DNA of 64,000 nt from Saprospiraceae bacterium (GCA_016708265.1 JADJGA010000003.1:310001-374000); one strand, 5' to 3'. Positions 1 through 9,155 are shown, numbered from the stretch's first letter. Notes: generated by a model not told the origin, from the sequence alone. Made by a program: numbers and translations.

Positions 1-1922
1 ATTGCAATATTGGCTGGAACAACTCTATCTTTAAAAACATTATGAGCTGCTTCAAAATCTTGTGGATCTATATCATAACCTGACTCAAATTCATATCTGT
101 TTATTAAGCCACTTGGATATCCACCAATGTAGGTACCCATGCCTGAGTCATAAGCACTGACAACCATAGGGTCGGCATTATGGACTGCAACTCCAACCCA
201 TGTATCTGGATATAGCTCATCCATTTTATCCATAAATACATGTCCTCTTACACACCATCCGCACCATGTACCGGTACCTTCCTCCCCTATTACACGAGTG
301 ACAGGTTTAAAGCTTAAAACATAGTAAGTTTGATTTAAGGTATTAATCTCAGGAGTAAAAGTCTCGTTGAAATTCGATACTTTAACTGATACCTGGTATT
401 TTCCTACCTGTGCAAAATTGAATGGTACGCTGTGGATAAAATCATAATTCTCACCTGAACTGATATTCAGATTATTTAATTTTTCAACTGTACTCGCTAC
501 TCCGTTCACTGTGTACTGAACATCAAGAGAAGTAATTTTATCAGCTCCTATATTCAAAAATCTTCCTCCCAGCTGAGCATTTCCTGCAACACCATATTCA
601 GGTAAAGTCTGGAACAAGTACAAAGCATTCACAGGCTTACATTTCCCACCAATTGAATATATAGTAAAACTGCCAGTTGCATCTTTTGAAACAACAAGCT
701 GATCATTATAATATATTTTCACATTATTTTGATTTCCTCCAAACCAATTGAAAGTATAGCAATCATCAGCCTTTACACACACGGAAGTCGTATCTTTGAT
801 ATTCCACTGATATGCACCGTGAGATGCAATAACAGTTTTGTCTTCTGATAAAATCTCCCAACTTTGTCCTCCTGCAGCATCTGTAGTAACTTCAATTTTG
901 ATATTAGCATCTGTATTGGAAATTTTATAATTGAATTTATTGTTTTCCGCTTTTACATCTCCGTTAACTTTCACTTCAAAATCCATTGAAAAATAACCTA
1001 TTTCAGTAAAACTTGCTTTCTTTTGGAATGTAAAATCCTTTGAACTTGCAGGAAGCAGATCTTCTTTGAATGTGTCAACTACCTCAACTCCATTAAACTT
1101 ATAATAAACAGGGAATCCGGTTTGTTTCAATCCACCATAATTAAAAAGTGTTATTGTTACAGTTTCTTCAGTAGCAAGAGCACAATTTCCTTTATTTGTA
1201 GGAGATACCACAGCTGTTATACCAACATCCACTGTAGTACTTTCATATACCGAAACGTCATCTAAATCCAGAACAAACCAGTCTGAACAATTGAAATGCC
1301 TGAAAGCAAGATAAACTTTTCCCCCAATATATGAAGAAAGGTCAATTGTTCTTTTGACATAAAGCTTGTTTCCAGCATCTGTTCCCTTTTCCATTTTTTC
1401 CTTAAATAATTCTTTGCCGTCTGCTCCAGTAAAATCAGCAGGCTTATTTCCTGTTTTAGAAGCATAAACTCCGTAATATTCACTAGGCCAAACCTGATCC
1501 TGAGCTCTGACCCAATACTCAAGCAATATTGTTCCTGTTGCATTTGTAAGATCGATAGCTTTGGTTGCGAGCCAGTTATTCGGTGTTAGTGCTTTATTAT
1601 TCCAAGATGCAGAGCCAGCACAATAAGTTCCTGAATGTGGAGTAAAACCACTTGAGACTATCCAGTTTTGGCCATCACCATCAGCATCAGTGAGTACCCA
1701 GCCATTTGTCGTAAAAGAGTTTGATTCAAATCCTTCCTCAAAATAAACAGTACCGCGAGGAATGAATGAAGTTGGTCTTTCCGAAGCATCAGAATGCTTA
1801 ACTTCCTTCTTATTGAATGTTCCCTGACTATTAGACCGTGAAAGCTCCTGAGCTTCTGCCGGCATAAGTACAAAAATGCTTAAAATAGTTGTATAAAAAA
1901 ACAATGTAAAAATCCGTTTCAT
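1..1922 (-). CDS. Secreted adhesin/Omp28-like protein with thioredoxin-type CxxC, 3' end outside window
   Basis: The frame is open from an ATG at 1922 to the window edge, giving about 640 residues without a stop, so the C terminus is missing. Residues 1-24 form a signal peptide ending in AEAQ. Residues about 50-215 resemble a cleaved-adhesin (choice-of-anchor J, MAM-like) domain, with a GFES start and a WLATKAIDL-type strand. The middle holds CARDB/Ig-like segments. Near residue 550 is GTWCGWCVRG, a thioredoxin-like CxxC followed by a fold resembling the Omp28/thioredoxin family. A T9SS C-terminal sorting domain would be expected beyond the edge but is not seen. The protein is probably exported and cell-surface or extracellular. 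Family naming is moderately sure; the redox role is inferred only from the CxxC. Confidence 0.75.
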   Translation of the reverse strand, partial: MKRIFTLFFYTTILSIFVLMPAEAQELSRSNSQGTFNKKEVKHSDASERPTSFIPRGTVYFEEGFESNSFTTNGWVLTDADGDGQNWIVSSGFTPHSGTYCAGSASWNNKALTPNNWLATKAIDLTNATGTILLEYWVRAQDQVWPSEYYGVYASKTGNKPADFTGADGKELFKEKMEKGTDAGNKLYVKRTIDLSSYIGGKVYLAFRHFNCSDWFVLDLDDVSVYESTTVDVGITAVVSPTNKGNCALATEETVTITLFNYGGLKQTGFPVYYKFNGVEVVDTFKEDLLPASSKDFTFQKKASFTEIGYFSMDFEVKVNGDVKAENNKFNYKISNTDANIKIEVTTDAAGGQSWEILSEDKTVIASHGAYQWNIKDTTSVCVKADDCYTFNWFGGNQNNVKIYYNDQLVVSKDATGSFTIYSIGGKCKPVNALYLFQTLPEYGVAGNAQLGGRFLNIGADKITSLDVQYTVNGVASTVEKLNNLNISSGENYDFIHSVPFNFAQVGKYQVSVKVSNFNETFTPEINTLNQTYYVLSFKPVTRVIGEEGTGTWCGWCVRGHVFMDKMDELYPDTWVGVAVHNADPMVVSAYDSGMGTYIGGYPSGLINRYEFESGYDIDPQDFEAAHNVFKDRVVPANIA

Positions 1923-2056
1923 TTGAAATTTTTAAAAAAGTGATAAAATATTGTTAAAAGATAGTTTAAAGTGAATAACGTGACAAAATTGAATTTGTAT
2001 TAAAGCCGGCAAAAATAACTGTTTTTTTTAATTGATTTATAAAAAAATAAATATAA

Positions 2057-2087
2057 TTTGACATATTTATCTTTTATAGTAACTTTG
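2057..2087 (+). promoter_or_regulatory. Bacteroidota-type promoter for the small membrane protein
   Basis: TTTG at 2057-2060 is followed after exactly 19 bases by TAACTTTG at 2080-2087, matching the known primary-sigma consensus TTTG-N19-TAnnTTTG of the phylum. The ATG at 2106 follows 18 bases later. A possible TTG start at 2058 lies inside the -33 box and is therefore excluded. Confidence 0.7.
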
Positions 2088-2105
2088 ACAAAAAAGACAT
2101 TTTTT

Positions 2106-2267
2106 ATGCTTCAATTATTGTTTGAATCAACTGACAGTCTGGTCGTGGACACTACTTCTTTAGGCTACAGGATAGGTTATATTGGCGCAAGCTGGCTTCC
2201 TTTTATAATAATTGCCATCCTATTTTTGTTGATTATCCGTAAAAGATATAAGGTACCTGACAAATAA
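2106..2267 (+). CDS. Small single-pass membrane protein
   Basis: A 53-residue protein. I chose ATG 2106 because the upstream in-frame TTG lies in the promoter. A hydrophobic helix at about residues 28-44 (WLPFIIIAILFLLIIR) is followed by a short basic tail, RKRYKVPDK, which suggests a cytoplasmic C terminus. No family was recognised. It stands alone between the divergent adhesin gene and the DUF5606 gene, with its own good promoter. It is too short for functional assignment; the coding call rests on the promoter fit, the clean start and the hydrophobic segment. Confidence 0.5.
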   Translation: MLQLLFESTDSLVVDTTSLGYRIGYIGASWLPFIIIAILFLLIIRKRYKVPDK

Positions 2268-2277
2268 TAATGAAATA

Positions 2278-2310
2278 TTGCATTATTAGTAAATTTCTTC
2301 ATTAATTTTG
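2278..2310 (+). promoter_or_regulatory. Probable promoter for the DUF5606 gene
   Basis: TAATTTTG at 2303-2310 fits the -7 consensus TAnnTTTG. A TTG at 2278-2280 could serve as the -33 element, but the 22-base spacer is longer than the usual 19. The start codon is at 2333. Confidence 0.45.
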
Positions 2311-2332
2311 CTTTTCAAATTAAAACTATAAA

Positions 2333-2755
2333 ATGAATCTGGAAAAATTTGTAGCAGTAAGTGGTTTCCCTGGTCTGTTTAAACTGATCAATACAAGAAG
2401 CAATGGAATACTTATATCAGATCCTGATACCGGTAAAACAAGATTTGTAAGTGTCAGACAACATCAGTTCACACCATTGGCAACTGTAGGCATATATACT
2501 TTTGATGATACTGTGGAATTATCCAAAATTTTCAAAACAATGCAGGAACAATCTTCAGAAAATCCTATTATTGATATTCGCAAAAGTTCGTCAGAGATCA
2601 GGGATTATTTCCTGAAAATTTTACCTGAACATGATCCGGACAAAGTTCATATAAGTGATATAAAAAAATTGATCAAATGGTATGAATATCTCAATGCAAG
2701 AGGACTTCTGGAAGAAAAAAGTTCAGAAGAGGAAAAAAGTTCAGAGGAAGAATAG
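2333..2755 (+). CDS. DUF5606 family protein
   Basis: 140 residues. The N terminus MNLEKFVAVSGFPGLFKL, with a following GILISD...GKTRFVSV strand, matches the Bacteroidota-specific DUF5606 family, whose members start with a very similar MNLxKxxxxSGxPGLxKL pattern. The second half is helical, and the C terminus is a low-complexity acidic tail with two copies of EEKSS. There is no signal peptide or membrane segment, so it is probably cytoplasmic. The function of the family is unknown to me. The gene ends 3 bases before the convergent mutS2 stop, leaving no room for a separate terminator. Confidence 0.85.
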   Translation: MNLEKFVAVSGFPGLFKLINTRSNGILISDPDTGKTRFVSVRQHQFTPLATVGIYTFDDTVELSKIFKTMQEQSSENPIIDIRKSSSEIRDYFLKILPEHDPDKVHISDIKKLIKWYEYLNARGLLEEKSSEEEKSSEEE

Positions 2756-2758
2756 CAA

Positions 2759-5146
2759 TTATTTAAGTTTAATGTATGTTATACCATCACCTCCCTGATC
2801 AGGGTCGGGATGCCATATTTCTTCTATATTATTGTATTCTCCACAAATCTGTCGTACGAGGTTTTTTAATGTACCGATTCCTTTACCGTGCAGTATCTTT
2901 AAGATAGAAGCATTTGCCAGAATTGCATTGTCAAACATTGTATGCAAAGTATCGATTGCTTCAGATTTAGTATAACCCCTGATATCAATCGTGGAATCAA
3001 ACCTGGAAGATTCAGTTATATTTGTATTCACACTTCTGTAACTTACAATATTTACAGGTTTTTGTGATTTTATTAGTTCGAATATTGGAACTTCAATCAG
3101 AAAGTTTTCTGTTTGTACTGATGCTGTATTTTTACTTATCTTGCTAATCAAGCCAATTACATTGCCGTCTTTGATCTTCACATAATCTCCCGGCTTCAAT
3201 TCTTTCCACGTGCTTTTAACTGATTTTTCAACATAATTTCTCGCTTCATTAATTTCGTTAACAACCCTCTTTTTATCTTCTTCTATTTTTTTGGCAAGAT
3301 TTCTGGCTTCTTCAAGTTTTCTGTCTTTGCTTATTTCATTTATCAGCTTGTTCAGTTCATTACTTTTTTTACCCAATTCCACTGAATGCAATTCTTTTCT
3401 TTCAAGTTTCAGCTTTTTTCTGCCAAAGTCAAGTTCATTGAACAGGCTTTCATTCTTTTTGGTCAATTTATCAAGTTGGACAGCTTTTTCCTTCAACTCA
3501 AGTATTTTCAGTTCAAGCTCAGCTTTGCTGTCCTGAAGTTCAACCAGGATGTCCTCAATTCTTTTTATGGTTTTTCCGGCTTTAAACCGCGCATAATTCA
3601 GAATTTTCCTGTCCAGTCCGCTGTTTTGTGCCATTTCAAATGCGAATGAACTTCCCGGCTTCCCCTGAATGAATCTGTAGGTTGGTTTAATTTTTTCCTT
3701 ATCAAAATGCATAGAAGCATTCATCACACCTTTATTCCTGAATGCATAGAGTTTAAGATTAGAATAATGGGTGGTAATAACACCAAAAACTCTTAATTTC
3801 TTCAATTCATTGAGTATTGCTTCGGCAATTGCACCTCCGATTTTAGGATCTGTTCCCGTACCAAATTCATCTATAAGTACCAAGGTATTATCATCGGCAT
3901 TTTCAATGAATTCCTTCATATTCTTCAGTCTGGAGCTATATGTACTCAGATCATCATCAACGGACTGCTGATCACCAATATCAGCAAAAATCTTGGTGAA
4001 AATACCAATTACTGAATTTTCATCAGCAGGAATCAAAAAGCCACTTTGAGTCATAATCTGTAACAGGCCGATAGCTTTCAAAGTAATGGATTTACCTCCG
4101 GCATTCGGTCCACTTATGACTACTATCCTGTCTTCATTCTCTGACTTGAGATCAAAAGGAACTGTTATAGTCCCTGTAGCATTGTTTTTTAAAAACAGAA
4201 GAGGATGAAATGCTTTTATGAAATTAAAAAGCGGTTTGTCTGAAAGCACAGGTTTGAATGAATTCATCTTAACAGCTACTTTTGCTTTTGCAGAGATAAC
4301 ATCAAACTCTGTTATGACTTTCATATTTGAAATTATATCATCGGAGAAAGGTCTGATATCATTGCTTATCTTTTTTAATATCAGGTAAATCTCTTTCTTG
4401 TATTCAGTTTCAAGATCGAAAAGATCATTATTTAGATCAATTATCTGCTCAGGTTCAATATAAACAGTTTTTCCTGTAGCTGATTCATCATGGATTATTC
4501 CTCTGATCTTTCTCTTGTTTTCAACGGGCAAACTTAATACCCTCCTGCCATTTCTGTAAGCTTCAACTGTATCTGTCAGCAATGATCTGCTTTTCATGTC
4601 TGTCGCTATCTGGTTGAAGACCTTGTTAATTTCTGCCTGCTTATAGCTTATTGCTTTAAATATAGAATGCAATCTTGCTGAAGCCGTATTTTTGATTTCA
4701 CCGTTTTCATCAATAATTTGAGATATGGAACTTTCAATCTCTTTCAGATCAATAAGGTCACCTGATAATATTCCTAATTCAGGATATAATTGAATTTTTG
4801 AAGGTGAGAAATAATTTATTATTTGATGTGAAGATATAGTAACTGAACTAATTTCCTGCAAAGCTTCTACTGATAAAACAAAATCGATTACAGCTGTATT
4901 ATTAATATGGTGAGTAACATCATGATATTCTGAAATTATCAAAGGAGAATTGCTCAATAAGGATTTTTTAAATTCTTCAACTCGAATCAATATTACATCC
5001 AATTTTTCAGCACTTGTATAGAATTCCGGGTCATTAAAGTAATATTTAGCCAGGTCTCCAGTACAAAATCCTGAAGCAAGACTTAACACTTTGCTAAACT
5101 CAAATGACGATAATATATTTGATGGTCTGAACTGCATTTCCCTCAT
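2759..5146 (-). CDS. mutS2: MutS2: Smr-domain ATPase/endonuclease
   Basis: 795 residues, the usual MutS2 length. There is no N-terminal mismatch-recognition domain, as expected for MutS2 as opposed to MutS. Core and clamp helices run to about residue 320. Walker A is GPNAGGKS near residue 346 and Walker B/signature is DEFGTGTDP near 424. A long coiled coil covers about 510-640, followed by a KOW-like segment. A C-terminal Smr domain carries DIRG (about 718) and HGKGIGTL (about 750). Known family roles are suppression of homologous recombination by cutting branched DNA and, in Bacillus, rescue of collided ribosomes. Start is ATG 5146; ATG 5137 is an alternative. Confidence 0.95.
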   Translation of the reverse strand: MREMQFRPSNILSSFEFSKVLSLASGFCTGDLAKYYFNDPEFYTSAEKLDVILIRVEEFKKSLLSNSPLIISEYHDVTHHINNTAVIDFVLSVEALQEISSVTISSHQIINYFSPSKIQLYPELGILSGDLIDLKEIESSISQIIDENGEIKNTASARLHSIFKAISYKQAEINKVFNQIATDMKSRSLLTDTVEAYRNGRRVLSLPVENKRKIRGIIHDESATGKTVYIEPEQIIDLNNDLFDLETEYKKEIYLILKKISNDIRPFSDDIISNMKVITEFDVISAKAKVAVKMNSFKPVLSDKPLFNFIKAFHPLLFLKNNATGTITVPFDLKSENEDRIVVISGPNAGGKSITLKAIGLLQIMTQSGFLIPADENSVIGIFTKIFADIGDQQSVDDDLSTYSSRLKNMKEFIENADDNTLVLIDEFGTGTDPKIGGAIAEAILNELKKLRVFGVITTHYSNLKLYAFRNKGVMNASMHFDKEKIKPTYRFIQGKPGSSFAFEMAQNSGLDRKILNYARFKAGKTIKRIEDILVELQDSKAELELKILELKEKAVQLDKLTKKNESLFNELDFGRKKLKLERKELHSVELGKKSNELNKLINEISKDRKLEEARNLAKKIEEDKKRVVNEINEARNYVEKSVKSTWKELKPGDYVKIKDGNVIGLISKISKNTASVQTENFLIEVPIFELIKSQKPVNIVSYRSVNTNITESSRFDSTIDIRGYTKSEAIDTLHTMFDNAILANASILKILHGKGIGTLKNLVRQICGEYNNIEEIWHPDPDQGGDGITYIKLK

Positions 5147-5165
5147 TGTACTATTATAAAAAAAT

Positions 5166-5189
5166 ATCCCGGGACAATTGACCCGGGAT
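5166..5189 (-). terminator. Rho-independent terminator after the OmpA-family gene
   Basis: A perfect 8-bp inverted repeat, ATCCCGGG (5166-5173) and CCCGGGAT (5182-5189), with an 8-base loop. On the minus strand it is followed by a run of T (A at 5157-5164 on the plus strand). It separates the OmpA-family gene from mutS2, so mutS2 is probably transcribed separately. Confidence 0.8.
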
Positions 5190-5211
5190 CACTAAAACTC
5201 TTTTTAATTAT

Positions 5212-7575
5212 TTATTTTTTTTGATTATCAATAATTTTTTTATCGGTTTTAAAGATTTGTTTTTCAATCGTAATTTCCTGTGGTCCTTTCAAAATTTTGA
5301 ACTCCGTCCTTCGGTTAATTCTGTGTTCATCATCAGTACAATCTACATTATCTTTACATTTATTCAAAATTCTGCTTTCTCCATACCCAACTGCCACTAT
5401 CCGCTTTGTTTCAATTCCATTTTGAGTAAGCCATTTTTTAGCTGATTCTGCTCTGTTTTGAGATAGTTTGATGTTGTACTTATCTGTTGCTCTGCTGTCA
5501 GTATGCGATGAAAGCTCAATTACCATTTCAGGATACTTGTTCATCAGGTCAAGCAGTTTTTCAAGGTCTGCTTCCGCATCCGGCAGTATTTTATAATCGT
5601 CATAATCATAATAGATGTTATTTAACCTTATTGGCTGATTTATCTTGATGATTTCGTATTCAGGAGCTGCTTTTACAAGTACAACCTTTTTGGTAATAGT
5701 GAAATCATCAAAAATTCCAGCAGTATTGAATGGTACCTTTGCCGGATCATATCCTTCTCTTGTCACGATTGCCTGATAAGATCTGTCGGGATCCAGAAGG
5801 AAATTGAAAGTATTGCCGCTGAAATTTGATTTTGACTCAGGTGCCTGAGGTTTTACTTTTGAAACATCTACTAACTGAACAACAGCATTATTTAACTCTC
5901 CTTTTTCATCAAATACTTCAACTATCAACTGTATTACAAGATCTCTGGCAGAGACTCTGAATGCATGGTCACAGCAGGTTTCACTTGAAAGTTTCTTTTT
6001 GCCTTCGTAAGGTCTGTTTGACAATAGAAAACCACTCCTCCCATCAGAACTTATAGTCAAACCTATATCATCAGTACTACTGTTAAAACCTTTTCCCATA
6101 TTTTCAGCTGAAGACCATTCCAATCCATTCCAATTTGTGACAAAAATATCATATCCTCCAAGGCTTGGATACCCGTTTGAACTGAAATACAATTTACCAT
6201 CAATAAAATAAGGAGTTATCTCATCATCAACAGTATTTACATTTTTCCCAATATTCACCGGCAATTCAAGCGTACCATCATTGTTTATAAGCGAATAATA
6301 TATGTCAAAACCTCCTTGTCCGCCTGGCATATCGGAAACAAAAAATAAAGCTTCTTTACCAAGCAACTCTCCATAAGATGGCATTTTACTTTGAAAATCT
6401 CCGTTTATCACAGGCAATTCCATTGGAGCTGTCCACTCACCACCTGTGAATTCTGAGAACATGATTCTGGATTCAAGGACAACTGTGCCTTCCATAGCTT
6501 TTCTGGTATAAAACAACGTGTTGCCATCTGTTGAAAATGCAGGATATATTGAGTGGTACTCTACCCTGTTGAAACGATTATCCATCGCAGTTGGGCTGAT
6601 GTAATCTCCTTTAGCGTCTCTTTTGCTCATCATGATCATGCCCCTGGATCCATTATTTTCTTTTTCATTTTTGGAATTTCCTTCATTTTTGGAATTTCCT
6701 TCATTTTTGGAATTTCCTTCATTTTTGGAATTTCTTTCATTTCTTGCATCATTTCCCTTCATGGAATCATTTCCCCTCATGGAATCATTGCCTTTCATGC
6801 TATCATTGCCTTTCATGCTATCATTGCCTTTCATGCTATCATTGCCTTTCATGCTATCATTGCCTTTCATGGAATCATTTTCCTTTCTGGAATCATTTTC
6901 CTTTCTGGAATCATTTTCCTTTCTGGAATCATTTTCCTTTCTGGAATCATTTCTATAATTAACATCGTTTTTAGTCTCATTGCTTTTGCCATCTAGGACA
7001 ATTTTTTTTGAAGTGTTGAAAGAGCCAAAGTATATAGAATCATTCGACGACCTTTTTTGCAGTCCGTAAATGCTAAAACCCTTATTAACTGTTGTTCCCA
7101 GCGGCTTAAATTCCATTTCAACATTTTCATCCAGAGAATTGAATAATTCCAGCCCCTTTATTTCAAGCATAGCTTCAGTCCTCCCTCCCGGATCGTCTGT
7201 TTTCTGATAATAATCTTTAAATTCATTGTATGCATCCTGATACTGACCCATTCGTTTAAGGCTTTTAGCATACAAAAGTCTGTAGTCATTATACACTCCT
7301 GTTTTATCCTTGGTAAGAACTCCTTTTAAGGTTCTTGAAGAAGTTTTGTAATCCCGCATCATGTAATGAGTTTCAGCCATCTTCAATGATGTCACAGGGT
7401 CTTTCTTTTCTTCTAAAGCCATGGAGTAATATTTCAAGGCATTTTCATAATCTTTCTTTTCAAAACACTCATCACCTGTTGAGATCATTGTTTCATATTT
7501 CAATGCATTAAGTGGCTGACAGTAAATAGTTCCTGATATAAGAAAAATAATTATTAATGAGATATATGTTTTCAT
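5212..7575 (-). CDS. PorE-like OmpA-family protein (TPR, beta-propeller, CRD, OmpA C-terminal domain)
   Basis: 787 residues from ATG 7575, preferred over a longer start at 7617 because it places a signal peptide (MKTYISLIIIFLISG...YCQ) at the N terminus and avoids overlap with the upstream gene. The order of parts is TPR-like helices (about 20-125), a charged repetitive linker (about 207-304), PD40/WD40-like blades (about 330-550, for example YFSSNGYPSLGGYDIF), a carboxypeptidase-regulatory-like beta domain (about 560-640), and an OmpA peptidoglycan-binding domain (about 680-775, with HTDSRATDKYN and RINRRTEF). TPR-propeller-CRD-OmpA is the architecture of PorE, a periplasmic T9SS component anchoring the machine to peptidoglycan. 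Together with PorP/SprF 26 bases upstream, it looks like a T9SS/gliding-linked pair; the exact role is inferred. Confidence 0.85.
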   Translation of the reverse strand: MKTYISLIIIFLISGTIYCQPLNALKYETMISTGDECFEKKDYENALKYYSMALEEKKDPVTSLKMAETHYMMRDYKTSSRTLKGVLTKDKTGVYNDYRLLYAKSLKRMGQYQDAYNEFKDYYQKTDDPGGRTEAMLEIKGLELFNSLDENVEMEFKPLGTTVNKGFSIYGLQKRSSNDSIYFGSFNTSKKIVLDGKSNETKNDVNYRNDSRKENDSRKENDSRKENDSRKENDSMKGNDSMKGNDSMKGNDSMKGNDSMKGNDSMRGNDSMKGNDARNERNSKNEGNSKNEGNSKNEGNSKNEKENNGSRGMIMMSKRDAKGDYISPTAMDNRFNRVEYHSIYPAFSTDGNTLFYTRKAMEGTVVLESRIMFSEFTGGEWTAPMELPVINGDFQSKMPSYGELLGKEALFFVSDMPGGQGGFDIYYSLINNDGTLELPVNIGKNVNTVDDEITPYFIDGKLYFSSNGYPSLGGYDIFVTNWNGLEWSSAENMGKGFNSSTDDIGLTISSDGRSGFLLSNRPYEGKKKLSSETCCDHAFRVSARDLVIQLIVEVFDEKGELNNAVVQLVDVSKVKPQAPESKSNFSGNTFNFLLDPDRSYQAIVTREGYDPAKVPFNTAGIFDDFTITKKVVLVKAAPEYEIIKINQPIRLNNIYYDYDDYKILPDAEADLEKLLDLMNKYPEMVIELSSHTDSRATDKYNIKLSQNRAESAKKWLTQNGIETKRIVAVGYGESRILNKCKDNVDCTDDEHRINRRTEFKILKGPQEITIEKQIFKTDKKIIDNQKK
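6664..6957 (-). repeat. 18-bp tandem repeat (VNTR) inside the PorE-like gene
   Basis: About sixteen 18-bp units lie head to tail in three sub-blocks, encoding NDSRKE (four), NDSMKG with variants (about seven) and KNEGNS (about four). The units within a sub-block are nearly identical at DNA level. Because 18 is a multiple of 3, gain or loss of units keeps the reading frame and changes only the length of a hydrophilic linker between the TPR and propeller domains. Confidence 0.9.
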
Positions 7576-7601
7576 CTGTGATTTTAGTTTTATTATCATT
7601 A

Positions 7602-8657
7602 TTATAGTTGAGGACAAACCAGAACAGGATCTGGTGAAGGTTTCCTGTATATTTTGAATATATAAGCCAGACCAATTTCAAATGCTCCTGCAGGACCACT
7701 GACTGAAGTTTTATCGGACAAGTTAAGGTCAAAACTGTAAAAAGCCTTGAATTCTTTGACATCAGCTGCAATGAGCAGTTGAAGTCCATTGACAAAGTTA
7801 TACCCTAACCCACCATATACTGTAGTATTTGCAGGTTTTTTCAGCTTCAGTCCGGCCAATGCCTGAAAACTGCCTTCATATGATGGATCCATATATGAAA
7901 ACACCACTCTCGGCTCTAAAATAAGACCGTTCTCTAATTCAGTCCTGTACTTGGCAAAAGTAACAAACTTTAGGCTTCTTCTTGTATATCCTGTCCCGTT
8001 TTTCATAAGTGAATAATTCAGGTTTTTACCAACATTGCCAACTGAGAGTCCTGTATACAATTTATTTTTATCACTTATATTGGAAGTATAAACCAATCCA
8101 ATCGTATAACCTGTATTGTTAGATTTCTTATCAACATCAATCGGAAGATAATCCTGCAATTCTTCAGTCAAATCTCCTCCTGATTCAATATAATCACTAA
8201 TACTGCGACCAGTTCTATACCTTGTTCCACTGAAAGATGCTTTGGACGTCCCGGATTGCACACCCAGACTAAGAATATTTTTCCTGTTTTTATCGAAAGA
8301 AAAATGATAAGAAAGCCCCCCGTTTATGGTAGTCTCAGTAAGATTGTTAGAAACTATTGACTGCTTGTCATATTGAAAAGATATTCCAAATCCGATCCAG
8401 TCATACTTCCTGAAACCCTTTATCAAAGGGGCATCAGCAAAAATAACAGGTGTCTGATATTGCCCTGGCTGTAATCCAAAATCCTGTTCCCTAAGAAGTG
8501 CACCTACTCTGACCGTCCCTTCAAATCCTCCGGCTAATGCCGGATTGAGGGTCAATGGTGTTCTGTCAAAAAAGGTGTACCGGAATCCATCCTGTGCTGA
8601 AAGTAGACCTCCGGCAAAAATCAGCATTAATAAAAAATAAAAACTTCTAAAATTCAT
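7602..8657 (-). CDS. PorP/SprF family type IX secretion outer-membrane protein
   Basis: 351 residues with a signal peptide (ends LLSAQ) followed by the family-typical stretch LTLNPALAGGFEGTVRVG. The remainder is alternating beta strands ending in an aromatic strand, as in outer-membrane barrels. PorP/SprF proteins are usually paired with T9SS cargo or with OmpA-type proteins, and are involved in gliding or in attachment of type B CTD cargo. The next gene is the PorE-like OmpA protein with a 26-base gap, so the two are probably one operon. It is not the only possible PorP paralogue in the genome, so no specific symbol is given. Confidence 0.9.
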   Translation of the reverse strand: MNFRSFYFLLMLIFAGGLLSAQDGFRYTFFDRTPLTLNPALAGGFEGTVRVGALLREQDFGLQPGQYQTPVIFADAPLIKGFRKYDWIGFGISFQYDKQSIVSNNLTETTINGGLSYHFSFDKNRKNILSLGVQSGTSKASFSGTRYRTGRSISDYIESGGDLTEELQDYLPIDVDKKSNNTGYTIGLVYTSNISDKNKLYTGLSVGNVGKNLNYSLMKNGTGYTRRSLKFVTFAKYRTELENGLILEPRVVFSYMDPSYEGSFQALAGLKLKKPANTTVYGGLGYNFVNGLQLLIAADVKEFKAFYSFDLNLSDKTSVSGPAGAFEIGLAYIFKIYRKPSPDPVLVCPQL

Positions 8658-8844
8658 AATTTATATATTGTGCAATTATACATTATTAAAATCTCCTTGC
8701 AATTTGTTTACAACGTAAAAATAACAATAATTTATTAATTGACGTATTAATGGGGAAAAAAGTGTGTTAAAATCAGGTTTTATTGAACACTATATTTATA
8801 ACTAATAGCTCCCAAAAAAAACTAAAGATTGTTTAAAATAAAAA

Positions 8845-8864
8845 GGACTGCAAATCTGCAGTCC
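8845..8864 (-). terminator. Terminator after the small lipoprotein gene
   Basis: An 8-bp stem GGACTGCA/TGCAGTCC with an AATC loop on the plus strand, followed on the minus strand by TTTTTATTTT. It lies 62 bases past the stop of the lipoprotein gene, and also protects the PorP gene from read-through. Confidence 0.75.
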
Positions 8865-8926
8865 CTTTTATTCTTTTTCTGAGAGAAATCACTGAAAATA
8901 CTAAAATAAATTAAATTTATTTTATC

Positions 8927-9124
8927 TTATTCAGCAGGAGCTGTTGTTGTATCAACAGCAGCAGCAGTTGTGTCAACTACAGCAGCAGTTGTGTCAACAA
9001 CTTCAGTTGCTTCCTCAGTTGCCTCTTCTTTAGCTTCTTGCTTGCAGCTAACCATTACAAATGCGCTAACTAATACGAAAGCAAATACTACTAAAACTGA
9101 TTTCAAAATAGAGTTGATTTTCAT
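8927..9124 (-). CDS. Small alanine/threonine-rich lipoprotein
   Basis: 65 residues. An N-terminal hydrophobic signal ends in a lipobox-like VMVSC at about residue 27, so the mature protein would be about 39 residues, lipidated at the cysteine. The mature part is KQEAKEEATEEATE followed by repeats of VVDTTAA, ending TTTAPAE. The acidic residues just after the lipidated cysteine resemble signals for surface export of Bacteroidota lipoproteins. It has its own -7 box (9156-9163) and terminator, so it is a monocistronic unit. It may be an abundant envelope spacer lipoprotein, but the function is unknown. Confidence 0.7.
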   Translation of the reverse strand: MKINSILKSVLVVFAFVLVSAFVMVSCKQEAKEEATEEATEVVDTTAAVVDTTAAAVDTTTAPAE

Positions 9125-9155
9125 AACATTCGTTTTAATTGATAAAAATAATTTG

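Noticed and set aside
6664..6957. CRISPR-like direct repeats
   Set aside because: The units are contiguous 18-mers without unique spacers and lie in frame inside a gene.
6553..6996. Long plus-strand open frames opposite the PorE-like gene
   Set aside because: All three plus frames are open only because the 18-bp repeat contains no stop in any phase; the encoded text is Phe/Ser/His repeats, and the minus-strand gene is clearly real.
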